NCBI GenBank assembly: GCA_029547705.1
Contig: JAKPOU010000041.1
Span: 186,001 to 250,000, forward strand
Direction: 5' to 3'
Length of the DNA: 64,000 nt
Origin: Bacteroidota bacterium
GTDB lineage: Bacteria; Bacteroidota; Bacteroidia; Bacteroidales; VadinHA17
Positions within the stretch are counted from its first letter, which is position 1. The number at the start of each line of letters is the position of its first letter. The translations under genes were made by a program, and so were the position numbers. Positions 8,526-18,492 of this stretch are shown here, piece after piece. The notes beneath the pieces were generated by a model. It saw only the letters and a list, made by a program, of their open reading frames with translations, ran no database searches and was not told where the DNA came from.

Positions 8526-10277
8526 ATGAAAAAAAGATTCTTTTCATTATTTATACTGGCCGGTCTTCTTGTTTCCTGTTCAGAGGATTACCTGAACCGG
8601 ACACCTCTGGATGAGATTTCACCCGGCGATTTTTTCAGGACGGCGAATGATCTCAGGCTCTATGCCAACAGATTTTATCCACTTTTGCCGTCTCATTCAG
8701 GGCACGGGGGAGGAACCTTCTGGACAGATGACAACAGTGATAATCTTGTTCCGGGAACGGAGGATAAGCGTCTGGCCGGAACAAGAACTGTACCCTCATC
8801 GGGAGGCGGCTGGAACTGGGAACATATCAGGCAGGTAAATTATTTCCTTGATCATTGTTTCCTGGATCCGGATGAGGCAGATCTTAAAAGGACATATATT
8901 GCCGAAGTCAGGTTATTCAAGGCAATGATTTACTTCGATATGCTCAGGACTTTCGGGGATGTTCCCTGGTTTACGAGGGCCCTGAATCCCGATTCGCCGG
9001 AATTATATTCCGGAAGGCTCAGCAGGGAAATCGTTGCAGATTCAATTATAGCTCTGACTGATTATGCCATTGAAAACCTTAAACCGGCGGGCCAGTCAGA
9101 GGAATTCAGACTTAACAGGGAGGTTGCAATCCTTTTCAAGGCAAGGGTATGTCTCTACGAAGGAACCTGGGAAAAATATCATCAGGGTACGCCTTTCGGT
9201 GTTCAGGGCAGCGACGGGACCAGATTTCTGCAAATGGCAGAGGAGGCTGCGGCCCTTCTGATGCAGTCAGGCACCTTAAACCTCTACAAAGGTCCGGAAG
9301 GGAAAGAGTATTCTTCCCTTTTCAACAAACTCGATTATTCCGGGATCCCGGAAGTTCTTCTCTGGAAAAAATATGACATCGGTCTGGGTATATATCACTG
9401 GTGCAGCCAGTATCTGCCCTTCGGTGCAGGTAATACCGGTGTGTCAAAAAGCCTCATGGATGCCTATCTGTGCACTGACGGCAAGCCAATCTCAGTAAGC
9501 CCTCTTTTCCGGGGTTATGATTCAATACAGGCAGAATCGGCTGATCGGGATCCGCGGCTGGCTCAGTCAATGCTTCTGCCGGGCGATGATGTGACAATCA
9601 ATTCTCCGGGTGGCTCACTTGATAAGAAGTGGTGGGCACCCGCACTTGATCAGAGTCAGATTTTCAGGGCAACAACGGGTTATTGTATGAATAAGGGAGC
9701 AAATCTGGATTATTCGCAGCAGCAAAGTTCGGGTGGAATCATGGGCAGCATAATCTTCCGTTATACTGAAGCGCTGCTTATATATGCAGAGGCAAGAGCC
9801 GAACTGGGAATTATTACACAGGATGATATTGATAAAACGGTCAATAAGATCCGGGATCGTGTTGGAATGATTCATCTGGATATCAATAATATTACCATCG
9901 ATCCGGCATGGGATTTCCCTGAATTGTCACCACTGATCAATGAGATCAGGAGGGAAAGGAGGGTTGAACTGGCCTTTGAGGCCCAGAGATGGGATGATCT
10001 TGCCCGCTGGAGGGCACACAGGCTGCTTGCAGGCAAACGGCCCAGGGGAATTAAATATATCGGATCAAATCTTGAAGGAACCTACAAGGATTATCTGGGC
10101 AAGCCAACCATAGTAATCGGGCAGAATCTGTTTGTAGATTCTGAAGGCCGGGTTGACCCGTATCAGGTCAAATTCCCCAACGGACTGGGATTTAATCCTG
10201 AAAGGGATTATCTTTCCCCCATACCGAGCGATGAACTAACTCTGAATAATAAACTAATACAGAATCCGGGATGGTAA
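8526..10277 (+). CDS. SusD/RagB-family glycan-binding lipoprotein
   Basis: The ATG at 8526 is chosen because it starts a clean lipoprotein signal (MKKRFFSLFILAGLLVSC, Cys18). The frame extends upstream to an ATG at 8481 with a polar stretch that would spoil the signal. The 583-residue protein has the RagB/SusD pattern: N-terminal LNRTPLDEISPGDFF, helical TPR-like blocks, and a C-terminal region with RRERRVELAFEAQRWDDLARW and a closing PIPSDEL...NNKLIQNPGW typical of the family. It works as the surface lid of the preceding SusC. The last codons overlap the next gene's ATG by 7 bp, which suggests translational coupling. Confidence 0.96.
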   Translation: MKKRFFSLFILAGLLVSCSEDYLNRTPLDEISPGDFFRTANDLRLYANRFYPLLPSHSGHGGGTFWTDDNSDNLVPGTEDKRLAGTRTVPSSGGGWNWEHIRQVNYFLDHCFLDPDEADLKRTYIAEVRLFKAMIYFDMLRTFGDVPWFTRALNPDSPELYSGRLSREIVADSIIALTDYAIENLKPAGQSEEFRLNREVAILFKARVCLYEGTWEKYHQGTPFGVQGSDGTRFLQMAEEAAALLMQSGTLNLYKGPEGKEYSSLFNKLDYSGIPEVLLWKKYDIGLGIYHWCSQYLPFGAGNTGVSKSLMDAYLCTDGKPISVSPLFRGYDSIQAESADRDPRLAQSMLLPGDDVTINSPGGSLDKKWWAPALDQSQIFRATTGYCMNKGANLDYSQQQSSGGIMGSIIFRYTEALLIYAEARAELGIITQDDIDKTVNKIRDRVGMIHLDINNITIDPAWDFPELSPLINEIRRERRVELAFEAQRWDDLARWRAHRLLAGKRPRGIKYIGSNLEGTYKDYLGKPTIVIGQNLFVDSEGRVDPYQVKFPNGLGFNPERDYLSPIPSDELTLNNKLIQNPGW

Positions 10278-11932
10278 GAATCATTGTAATATTTCTTTTG
10301 CTTGCTTTTTTGCCGGGCTGTGTGAAACATACAGTCACCCTGGAAAAGCTTATTTCCGAAATGACTTCCAGGGAATCGCTATCCTACTATCCCTTGCCGG
10401 ATTACAAGATGGTTCAGGCAAGCAGTTATAACAGGAAATCCGTTTCACCCGACAGTGCCGGATGGTTTGAGAACAACGACATGTCTCACTTCATAAGGGT
10501 GGAGGAAAACCGCGGACGAAGGGAATTTGTCATGCTCGACACTGAGGGACCGGGAGCTCTTGTAAGATGGTGGATGACCTTTTTCAAGGCCCGGGACGGT
10601 GTGATCCGCATATATCTTGACAATTCAGAAGAACCTGTTATACAGGGAGCTCCTGGTGAACTGCTGAGCGGAACACTTCTGGCTCCATGGCCTTTTTCTG
10701 CATCCGTACAGGAAGGTGCACCGCTGGGTGAGGAAGGCCGTGATTATGACCATAACCTGTATTTTCCTGTCCCTTTCTCCAGGCATTGCAAAGTAACCTA
10801 TGAGTGTGATTCACTAAGGATTCTTTATGATTATGAAGGATTAAGTGTGCCGGAAGGATATTACTGGCCCGATGTGTTTTATAATATTAACTACCGCCTT
10901 TATGACAAATCTGTAAAAGTGCAGTCATTTACCCTGAAGGAGCTGGAGAAATGCCGGAAAAAGCTTGAAACTGCCGGCTCTTATCTCTTGTCAGAAGCCT
11001 CTTTGCCGGGAAATAAGATTTCAGCAAAGGAGCGGATTATGCCGGGTGATTCCCTCGTACTTTCTGATTGTTCCGGTCCGTCCGCAATTGGCTTCCTTCA
11101 GGCAGAAATCAGCTCTTCCGGACTGAATCAGTCCCTGAGATCGGTGGTGTTGAGTATCAGGACTGACGGTATTTCTTCTGTCCGGGTGCCTGTCGGTGAT
11201 TTCTTTGGTTCCGGCTATACGGTGCAAACGCACCGTACCTTTTTTAACAGCAGGGATTCCGCCGGATTGATGAAATCTTTCTGGATCATGCCTTACAGGG
11301 AAAGCTGCTCTATTGCATTTATTAATTATGGCAGGGATACTGTTGAGATTTCCGCACTGGCAGGTACGATTCCTTACCGGTGGAATGACAGAAGCATGTA
11401 TTTCGGGGCGTCATGGCATGAATACCATCGCCTCAGAACACGCGATGAAACAGGGTCCTCCTTTGATCTCACCTTTGTAAAATTGGAAGGCAGGGGTGTT
11501 TATACGGGAGATCAGCTTGTGCTTTACAATAATACCTATCACTGGTGGGGTGAGGGTGATGAGAAAACCTTTGTTGACAATGAATCTTTTCCATCCATAT
11601 TTGGTACCGGATCAGAGGATTATTACGGATATTCATTCGGACGCAGGGAATCATTCTCACATCCTTTCATTTCACAGCCGGTCGGTACAGGCAATATGAG
11701 CAAGGGAGTTACAATAAACATGAGACACAGGACACTCGATGCAATACCATTCAGGACAGCAATTGATTCACGGATAGAAATGTGGCACTGGGCTGATATT
11801 AAAATGAATATTGCCCTTACATCCTATTACTACTTTTTTGCTCCGTTGACCGGAAACATAGAGCCGGACATTGTTTCCGTACAAAACAAGGTGGCTGTCA
11901 CCGGAAGCGATTTTGATGAGGCTGATAACTAA
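10271..11932 (+). CDS. GH172 (DUF2961) family lipoprotein, copy 1
   Basis: A 553-residue lipoprotein (signal to Cys17, LAFLPGC). The DUF2961/GH172 fold is indicated by EGPGALVRWWM near residue 92 and by the paired catalytic glutamates expected for the family: Glu428 in WWGEGDEK and Glu449 in GTGSEDY, 21 residues apart as in characterised members. GH172 includes alpha-D-arabinofuranosidases and alpha-D-fructofuranosidases or difructose-anhydride-forming enzymes. The start overlaps the susD stop by 7 bp. Compared with the neighbouring copy 2 it ends about 20-40 residues after the core and lacks the C-terminal sandwich-like extension. Which furanoside it cleaves cannot be read from the sequence. 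Confidence 0.9.
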   Translation: MVRIIVIFLLLAFLPGCVKHTVTLEKLISEMTSRESLSYYPLPDYKMVQASSYNRKSVSPDSAGWFENNDMSHFIRVEENRGRREFVMLDTEGPGALVRWWMTFFKARDGVIRIYLDNSEEPVIQGAPGELLSGTLLAPWPFSASVQEGAPLGEEGRDYDHNLYFPVPFSRHCKVTYECDSLRILYDYEGLSVPEGYYWPDVFYNINYRLYDKSVKVQSFTLKELEKCRKKLETAGSYLLSEASLPGNKISAKERIMPGDSLVLSDCSGPSAIGFLQAEISSSGLNQSLRSVVLSIRTDGISSVRVPVGDFFGSGYTVQTHRTFFNSRDSAGLMKSFWIMPYRESCSIAFINYGRDTVEISALAGTIPYRWNDRSMYFGASWHEYHRLRTRDETGSSFDLTFVKLEGRGVYTGDQLVLYNNTYHWWGEGDEKTFVDNESFPSIFGTGSEDYYGYSFGRRESFSHPFISQPVGTGNMSKGVTINMRHRTLDAIPFRTAIDSRIEMWHWADIKMNIALTSYYYFFAPLTGNIEPDIVSVQNKVAVTGSDFDEADN

Positions 11933-12063
11933 TGGTTCCGGGACCCTGACAGGATTCCGGAAATGAAACCGGTTTTGCTGTCCCATAATGTATTCTGACA
12001 TGCCATGCGACAGAATATTTTGCAACAAGATTTTTTTAATAAGCAGATTATCATTTAGTTATT

Positions 12064-14160
12064 ATGAAAAATATTCGGGATGTGCCAATACATTTTTTAT
12101 TGGCTGGCTTTATATTTTTTTCGTTAAGCTCCTGTGGCAGAAAAAGTGACATTGTCACCCAGGGCTCTCTTTTTGATGAGATGATCAGCCTTTCCAGGCT
12201 GTCTTCAGCCCGGGGAACGAACTACAGGGCTGTTCAGTTTTCATCATATGACCGCAGAAGCGTCAGTCCCGGTGACAGCACCTGGTTTGCCAATGAAGAT
12301 GGTTTCGGAGGAGAGCCGATACCCGGATTCGAAAAAGTGCTTATTGCACCCGACTCTTCCGGCAGGGGAACGTATCTGATCTGTGATGTAAGCGGACCGG
12401 GAGTGATTCAGAGATTCTGGACAGCGGGTATTTCCGGTACTGTCAGGGTTTTTCTGGATTCTCCGGACGAACTTTTATATGAAGGCAGTGCAGAGGATTT
12501 TTTCAGGAAGCCGGCTGAGACACTTACCGGGGACAATGACCTTGCAAAGCATACTCATTCTTTTTACCAGTTTGATGCTTCCTACTTCCCGGTTCCGTTT
12601 TCAAAAAGATTCAGAATGGAATGGACGGGGAATACCAGTGATATTCATTTCTATCATGTCGGACTTCGTCTGTATAACAAAGGTCAGAATGTGGAATCCT
12701 TCAGCAGGGAGAATTTCATCAAATACAGGTCAGCAATGATCAGAACAGATTCACTGCTCAGAAACCCGGATAACAGGCCGGCCGGGAAGCGTTATTCTTC
12801 AGTTAACGAGACAATCACACTGGAATCCGGAGAAAAGGCCCTGCTCATGAATCTTGAGGGACCATCTGTGATTACCCGCTTCAAGGTGAAGATCAATGCC
12901 GTCAACCCGGAAAATGCACTAAGGCAGGCAGTTCTGAGAATATGGTTTGATGAAACAGAAAATGCACAGGTGAATTCTCCCCTGGGTGATTTTTTCGCTG
13001 CCGCACCGGGAATCAATCCTTATGAATCACTTCCTTTCTCTGTGCTGACTGACAGTACCATGATGTGCAGGTTTGAAATGCCTTTCAGGGAAAACGCAAA
13101 AATCGCAGTTGAGAACTATTCCTCCGGTAAAATAGAAATAAATGCAGAAGCAATTGTTGCCCCGTTTAGATGGAAAGAGGGAGAATCGATGCATTTCCAT
13201 GCAGGCTGGAGTATGGATCACGGCCTGACAACTTCAGAACTTGATTCCAGGGCTTCGGATATACCTTATCTCATTGCCGGGGGCAGGGGGAGAATTGCAG
13301 GAGCAGCCGCACTGATCCACAATCCGAGCAGCGTGCCCACGTCGTGGGGTAACTGGTGGGGGGAGGGTGATGAGAAAATATTCATAGACAGGGATACTTT
13401 TCCTTCCTTTTTCGGAACCGGTTCGGAGGATTATTTCAATTATTCCTGGTCGTCTTCAGAGATATTCTCTTATCCATATTGCGGGCAGCCAAGAAATGAT
13501 GGACCGGGCAACAGGGGATATGTTTCAAACTACAGATGGCATATCGCCGATGATATTCCTTTCGGGGAGAAAGTAAAATTTTATATGGAACTGAAACATC
13601 ATGGCAGAGTAGAAGGATTCTCCTACGGCCGGATCATTTACTTTTATCTTCTGCCCGGTGATAATAATTTGCCAGCAATGTTTTCTGAAAATGATCTGAA
13701 AGAAATAAGGTACGATCCATGGCTTCCGGAAGCTTTCAAAGGTTCAGCAGGATGGAGCTTTGTCCAGGCTGAAGAACTTGTGTCAGGCACTGAAGATATT
13801 TGCATTGAAAAAGATAATTTCTGGGCCGGTTCCGGAGTTTTGAAATGGAAGCCCGCACATCATCAGGATATCCTGAAACTGAATATTCATTCTTCCGGGG
13901 AGGTCAGAGAAACACGTATTGGCCTAACCCTGACACATGACCCGCAATCGGGACGCCTTGTTTTCAGATTAAACGGAAAACCGGTCAGGTTCAGCGGCAG
14001 CGATACCCTGGACATCAGCACCCGTTCCGGGAGACTGCTGGAGAACCACTTTTCCTCTCCGCTCAGCCTGAGAAAGGGATTAAATGAACTGGAAATCAGT
14101 ATGCCCGGCGCTGATGGCGGAAAAATTGCGAAAATTGACTTTGTCTGGCTGAGAGAGTGA
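12064..14160 (+). CDS. GH172 (DUF2961) family lipoprotein, copy 2, with C-terminal extension
   Basis: A 698-residue lipoprotein (lipobox LSSC, Cys24). The core shares with copy 1 the family signature: VSGPGVIQRFW near 109, Glu434 in WWGEGDEK and Glu455 in GTGSEDY, 21 residues apart. After the core, about residue 555 onward, there is an extra domain of about 145 residues rich in beta-strand-like sequence (WSFVQAEELV... to the end), perhaps a carbohydrate-binding module. It follows copy 1 after 131 bp with no clear promoter or terminator and is 35 bp before the GH116 gene. The two copies are divergent enough to suggest different linkage specificity rather than a recent duplication. Confidence 0.9.
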   Translation: MKNIRDVPIHFLLAGFIFFSLSSCGRKSDIVTQGSLFDEMISLSRLSSARGTNYRAVQFSSYDRRSVSPGDSTWFANEDGFGGEPIPGFEKVLIAPDSSGRGTYLICDVSGPGVIQRFWTAGISGTVRVFLDSPDELLYEGSAEDFFRKPAETLTGDNDLAKHTHSFYQFDASYFPVPFSKRFRMEWTGNTSDIHFYHVGLRLYNKGQNVESFSRENFIKYRSAMIRTDSLLRNPDNRPAGKRYSSVNETITLESGEKALLMNLEGPSVITRFKVKINAVNPENALRQAVLRIWFDETENAQVNSPLGDFFAAAPGINPYESLPFSVLTDSTMMCRFEMPFRENAKIAVENYSSGKIEINAEAIVAPFRWKEGESMHFHAGWSMDHGLTTSELDSRASDIPYLIAGGRGRIAGAAALIHNPSSVPTSWGNWWGEGDEKIFIDRDTFPSFFGTGSEDYFNYSWSSSEIFSYPYCGQPRNDGPGNRGYVSNYRWHIADDIPFGEKVKFYMELKHHGRVEGFSYGRIIYFYLLPGDNNLPAMFSENDLKEIRYDPWLPEAFKGSAGWSFVQAEELVSGTEDICIEKDNFWAGSGVLKWKPAHHQDILKLNIHSSGEVRETRIGLTLTHDPQSGRLVFRLNGKPVRFSGSDTLDISTRSGRLLENHFSSPLSLRKGLNELEISMPGADGGKIAKIDFVWLRE

Positions 14161-14195
14161 GATATCCTTTAAATCAATAATTAATATACCCCGCC

Positions 14196-16706
14196 ATGGA
14201 AAAAAGCATGAAAAAAACAGGGATTGTCAGGATTATATTGCTGACAATAATAATTCTGTTCCAGGTTTTACCGTCCCCGTGTCAGGACAGGGAAAGGGAA
14301 TTCAACGGCTGGTATTACGGGAGAATGCTTGACAGAATCAGCTTTCCCGTCGGAGGTCTGGGAGCCGGAATGTTCTGCATGGATGGCAACGGATCAGTTT
14401 CGCATCTGTCTGTCAGGCATCATCCCGATCTGTTTAACGAGCCGGTTTGCTTTGCTGCCATATCAGTAAAAGATTGTGAAAACGGAGCGAAAGTTCTCGA
14501 ATACCAGGTGCCGGAATGGAAATATTACGGTCGGCCCGGAGCCGGACTCGGATTCCCGGGGAAGCTTTACGGCCTCCCAAGGTTTGAAAAAGGCCGCTTT
14601 CTGGCCAGGTTTCCCTTTGCCATTCTTGAGCTTGAAGACGAAGACATTCCCCTGTCTGTGGAACTGAAAGGATGGAGTCCTTTTATTCCCGGTGATGAAG
14701 ACAATTCAAGCCTTCCGGCAGGAGTATTTGAATACAGTTTCAGGAACAATACTGACAGAACCCTTGAAGCTGTTTTTTCCTGGAACTCAAGGAATATTCT
14801 CACTGAATGGGCTGGTCCCGTCAGGGGTATAAAAGGCGGCTTTGTCATGTCGGAAAACAGTTCTGACGAAAACACGGTCAGAAATACCGGGTTTGCCGTC
14901 TTTACAGACGACCCTTCAGCAATAGTCGATCACTGCTGGTTCAGGGGACAGTGGTTTGATCCCTATATTATTCTCTGGAAGAATATTGAAACACAAACCA
15001 TCCCTTCCAATCCGGAAAGCAGGGAGCCGGTTGGAGGAGCTTCAATCTATATTCCTTTCATGCTTGATCCGGGTGAGGAAAAAACTGTGAAACTTAATTT
15101 CTGCTGGTATTTGCCGGAATCCGGACTGTCAATAGGAAATATTCCGGGAACAGACGAGAAACTGCCGCCCTATGAAGTCTGGTACAGTTCAAAATTCAGA
15201 TCGCTGGGAGAGGTGATTGATTACTGGAATACCAACAGTGAAAGACTCAGGAAAGAAACGGAGCTGTTCACCAATGCCCTTTATTCATCCACCCTGCCAT
15301 CAGAAGTAATGGAAGCTGTTACTGCCAACCTGAGCATCCTCAAGTCACCAACCCTGCTCAGGCAGGCGGACGGAAGGCTGTGGGCCTGGGAAGGCTGTGC
15401 TGACAGCGAGGGCAGCTGCCACGGAAGTTGCACACATGTGTGGAATTATGCCCAGGCTATTGCCCATCTTTTCCCCGGGCTTGAAAGAACCCTGCGGGAG
15501 ACAGAATTCCTTGTCAGTCAGGATGCTGAAGGCCACCAGAATTTCAGGGTCAATCTGCCGGTTTCGGAACCGCCCCATGGTTTTCATGCTGCAGCCGACG
15601 GACAGCTTGGAGGTATCATGAAAGTTTACCGGGAATGGCGTATAAGCGGGAATACGGAATGGATGAGGAATCTTTACCCGAAAGTCAGGCAGAGCCTTGA
15701 TTATTGTATAAAAACCTGGGATCCTGATCATAAAGGATATCTGGAAGAACCGCATCATAATACCTATGATATTGAATTCTGGGGAGCCAATGGTATGACA
15801 ACAAGCTTTTATCTCGGGGCTCTGAATGCCTTAATTGAAATGAGCAAAGCCCTGAAAGCGCCTTATAAAGATTATGAAGCCATTCTCAAGAAAGGGATTT
15901 ATTATGCTGATACTGAACTTTTCGACGGGGAATACTATATTCAGAAAATAAAATGGGAGGGCCTTCATTCTCCTGATCCTGTTGAAGCAGCCAGGAAAAG
16001 CTTCCAGACAAACTATTCTCCTGAAGCCCTCCTGATACTCAAGGAGGAAGGACCAAAATACCAGTATGGATCAGGGTGTTTGTCAGACGGTGTCCTGGGA
16101 ATGTGGTTGTCTCAGGTTTGTGGTTTAAGGCAGGTTATGGATAATTCAAAAATAACCAGCCATCTTGCGTCGGTTCATAAGTATAATTTAAGAAATAATC
16201 TGACGGATCATGCAAATCCGCAGCGGCCGGCTTATGCTGCAGCATCCGAGGGCGGATTGCTGCTCTGCTCATGGCCGAAGGGAGGCAGGCTCAGTTTGCC
16301 GTTTATTTACAGCAATGAAGTATGGACGGGCATAGAATATCAGGCTGCCAGCCACCTTTTCTTCCAGGGAGAGGTTCAGAAGGGCCTGGATATTGTGAGA
16401 ACCGCAAGACTCAGATACAGTGGAAATATAAGAAATCCCTTCAATGAGATCGAATGCGGAAGCTGGTATGCCCGAGCCCTTTCTTCCTATGCCCTGCTGG
16501 AAGGCCTGACAGGAGTCAGATATGATGCAGTTGACAAAATATTATACATCGATTCCAGAATCGGGGATTTCCGAACTTTCCTGAGCACTTCATCAGGTTT
16601 TGGAAATGTTGAACTGAAGAACGGAATCCCGTCAGTGGAAATGGCCAGGGGAAACCTTGAAATAAAAAAGATAATAATTTCAGGGAAGGAGTACAGGAAA
16701 AAATAA
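14196..16706 (+). CDS. GH116-family glycoside hydrolase (GBA2-like)
   Basis: An 836-residue protein with a signal peptide; the start is ATG 14196 or ATG 14208 (MKKTGIVR). An N-terminal beta-sandwich (about 35-345) precedes an alpha/alpha-barrel (about 365-810), as in GH116/glucosylceramidase-2 proteins. By alignment of remembered motifs, Glu399 in LWAWEGC matches the nucleophile region and Asp525 in NTYDIEFWGANG the acid/base region. GH116 contains beta-glucosidases/glucosylceramidases, beta-xylosidases and, to my knowledge, an exo-beta-D-arabinofuranosidase found together with GH172 enzymes. It is the last gene of the plus-strand PUL series and faces the CocE-type gene end to end. Confidence 0.88.
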   Translation: MEKSMKKTGIVRIILLTIIILFQVLPSPCQDREREFNGWYYGRMLDRISFPVGGLGAGMFCMDGNGSVSHLSVRHHPDLFNEPVCFAAISVKDCENGAKVLEYQVPEWKYYGRPGAGLGFPGKLYGLPRFEKGRFLARFPFAILELEDEDIPLSVELKGWSPFIPGDEDNSSLPAGVFEYSFRNNTDRTLEAVFSWNSRNILTEWAGPVRGIKGGFVMSENSSDENTVRNTGFAVFTDDPSAIVDHCWFRGQWFDPYIILWKNIETQTIPSNPESREPVGGASIYIPFMLDPGEEKTVKLNFCWYLPESGLSIGNIPGTDEKLPPYEVWYSSKFRSLGEVIDYWNTNSERLRKETELFTNALYSSTLPSEVMEAVTANLSILKSPTLLRQADGRLWAWEGCADSEGSCHGSCTHVWNYAQAIAHLFPGLERTLRETEFLVSQDAEGHQNFRVNLPVSEPPHGFHAAADGQLGGIMKVYREWRISGNTEWMRNLYPKVRQSLDYCIKTWDPDHKGYLEEPHHNTYDIEFWGANGMTTSFYLGALNALIEMSKALKAPYKDYEAILKKGIYYADTELFDGEYYIQKIKWEGLHSPDPVEAARKSFQTNYSPEALLILKEEGPKYQYGSGCLSDGVLGMWLSQVCGLRQVMDNSKITSHLASVHKYNLRNNLTDHANPQRPAYAAASEGGLLLCSWPKGGRLSLPFIYSNEVWTGIEYQAASHLFFQGEVQKGLDIVRTARLRYSGNIRNPFNEIECGSWYARALSSYALLEGLTGVRYDAVDKILYIDSRIGDFRTFLSTSSGFGNVELKNGIPSVEMARGNLEIKKIIISGKEYRKK

Positions 16707-16743
16707 GAGCAGATTACCTGCCGGAAGAATCAGGCGGAGGCCG

Positions 16744-18390
16744 TTACTCCCCTTCGCCGGCAGGATAATAAACCGGAAGGTTTACTGAAGACGGCTTCTC
16801 ACTTCCATACCATACTGTCTGTGTTGAAGTCCTGATGGTTTTTGCATAGGCTGCCTTCTCACAGTTGTTGAGATTCCTGTTGAACCTCGGAAACCAGGAG
16901 GAGCTTATAACTACTCTCAGACTATGTCCCGGATTGAGCTGATAGCCGGTGGCCCACACCCGGATTTCGGTTCTTTCTGCTTCATTTCCTGACATTCTGA
17001 ATTTTGCTCCGCCTTCCTGGATGTTGATAATCTTTCCATCGGGGAATTCATCCTGCAGCAGTACATAAAAGTCGGTGCAGGAAGCTGATGAAGAAAGCCA
17101 GAGGCTTGCACTCAGGGGGCCAAGGAGGATGAGAGGCTCTTCTTCTATTTTTCTCCTGAAAACCAGCTGGTCTTTCCGCTTAAGGCTGGGATTTTGCCTG
17201 GCAGGCCCAACTCCTTTGCCCAGGGCAGTGCCTCCGAGACTGGGGTAGGGATCTGCCGGATCGTATTCGTATGAGAGACTGCCTTCTTCAGAAGGTACGC
17301 AAGGATCAAGATATCCGTCAGGTCCCAGATAATAGGGGATTATCCTGGTTTCCTCCGGGGGCCAGGTCTCGGAGCCGGTATATTCATTCCTTTCCATGAT
17401 GAACAGATTGTATTTTGCATCCTTCATCGGGGCTCCGGGTCTTGCTTTTTTCCCTTTGAGATACCGTCTGGCATATCTGAAAATCAGTTTGGGATCACCT
17501 GTTTTTTCTGTTCCGCCGTATTGACTGGCTTCACCCGGTTCGCCGTGTGCCCATGGACCAATGACAAGCCTGCCCCTGTTGTTGCCGGAAGAGTCGAGAG
17601 CCTGAAAATCTGCTATCTGACATTGAAGAAACAGATCATACCAGCCGGCTACGGAAAGAACATGAGCAGCGGTCCTGCCCCTGAAGTCCATTTGTTTCCA
17701 GTAGCTGTCATATTCCTCATGCATGACCCAGTCGTTATAAAAGGCAATATCCCTTATTGTGACATCATCTGCTTCGATAACAGGCAAAGTGAAAAGATTT
17801 TTCCTGATTATGTCCTCATCAAGGCTGTTAGGACTGTCTGAGGCAACTTCAAAGCCCCATATTCCGGCCGTCTGCAGTGAGAACAGGGAGTCCGGATAGA
17901 ATAAGTCATACAACCTTGCACCGCTCAGCAGTGGCGTAATAAAATCGAGAGAATCCGAAACTGCCCACTGGGTGTAGCCCAAATAGCTGGCACCCCAGCC
18001 TGCCACAGTGCCATCAGACCAGGACTGTTTCCTGATCCAGCGAATGGTTTCCAGCCCGTCTTTCCTCTCATTAAGGAAGGGACAGAATTCACCTTCCGAC
18101 TTGAATTTTCCTCTGACATCCTGTATTACAACTGCTATCCTGAAAATGCTGAATGCCCGTCCTATCCATTCTTCGTTATATTTATTGTACGGAGTGCGGA
18201 TCATTACCGCAGGAAATCTGCCTCCCCCGCCCGGTATAAAAAGAATTGTGCTGAGAGCTGTACCGTCACTCATAGTGATTTCTGTTTCAATTCTGCGTCC
18301 TTTAAACCAGGTAATCAGTATTATTACTGTTAAGCCCATAATGAAAAGAACAGGCAGTGCTGTTTTAAGGATCTTTTTGGATTTTTTCAT
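16744..18390 (-). CDS. CocE/NonD-family (peptidase S15-like) alpha/beta hydrolase
   Basis: The ATG at 18390 is chosen because it starts a basic, hydrophobic leader (MKKSKKILKTALPVLFIMG...). The frame extends to 18471 with an unlikely prefix. The 548-residue protein has the X-Pro dipeptidyl-peptidase/CocE pattern: nucleophile Ser135 in GWGASYLG, Asp252 in GWYDLFLQ, His282 in GPWAHGEP, and a C-terminal jelly-roll domain. The family includes cocaine esterase, glutaryl-7-ACA acylases and dipeptidases, so ester or amide cleavage is expected. The leader looks like an uncleaved membrane anchor or signal. It begins about 100 bp after the PKD lipoprotein stop on the same strand, probably one transcript from the operator-bearing promoter at 19521-19490. 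Confidence 0.88.
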   Translation of the reverse strand: MKKSKKILKTALPVLFIMGLTVIILITWFKGRRIETEITMSDGTALSTILFIPGGGGRFPAVMIRTPYNKYNEEWIGRAFSIFRIAVVIQDVRGKFKSEGEFCPFLNERKDGLETIRWIRKQSWSDGTVAGWGASYLGYTQWAVSDSLDFITPLLSGARLYDLFYPDSLFSLQTAGIWGFEVASDSPNSLDEDIIRKNLFTLPVIEADDVTIRDIAFYNDWVMHEEYDSYWKQMDFRGRTAAHVLSVAGWYDLFLQCQIADFQALDSSGNNRGRLVIGPWAHGEPGEASQYGGTEKTGDPKLIFRYARRYLKGKKARPGAPMKDAKYNLFIMERNEYTGSETWPPEETRIIPYYLGPDGYLDPCVPSEEGSLSYEYDPADPYPSLGGTALGKGVGPARQNPSLKRKDQLVFRRKIEEEPLILLGPLSASLWLSSSASCTDFYVLLQDEFPDGKIINIQEGGAKFRMSGNEAERTEIRVWATGYQLNPGHSLRVVISSSWFPRFNRNLNNCEKAAYAKTIRTSTQTVWYGSEKPSSVNLPVYYPAGEGE

Positions 18391-18492
18391 CAGAGGTGGT
18401 ATGATCAGAAAGGAATCATAAAAAAACAGCCCGGTATACCGTTCCTGTTTAACGGCTCCCGGGCCGGGCAATGATTTTGAATAATTCAGAAA

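Noticed and set aside
16717..16764. CCTGCCGG/CCGGCAGG inverted repeat between GH116 and the CocE-type gene, similar to the one at 22644-22678
   Set aside because: The right arm lies inside the CocE-type coding end, the loop is 32 nt, and no T-tract follows. Two copies are too few to call a repeat family.
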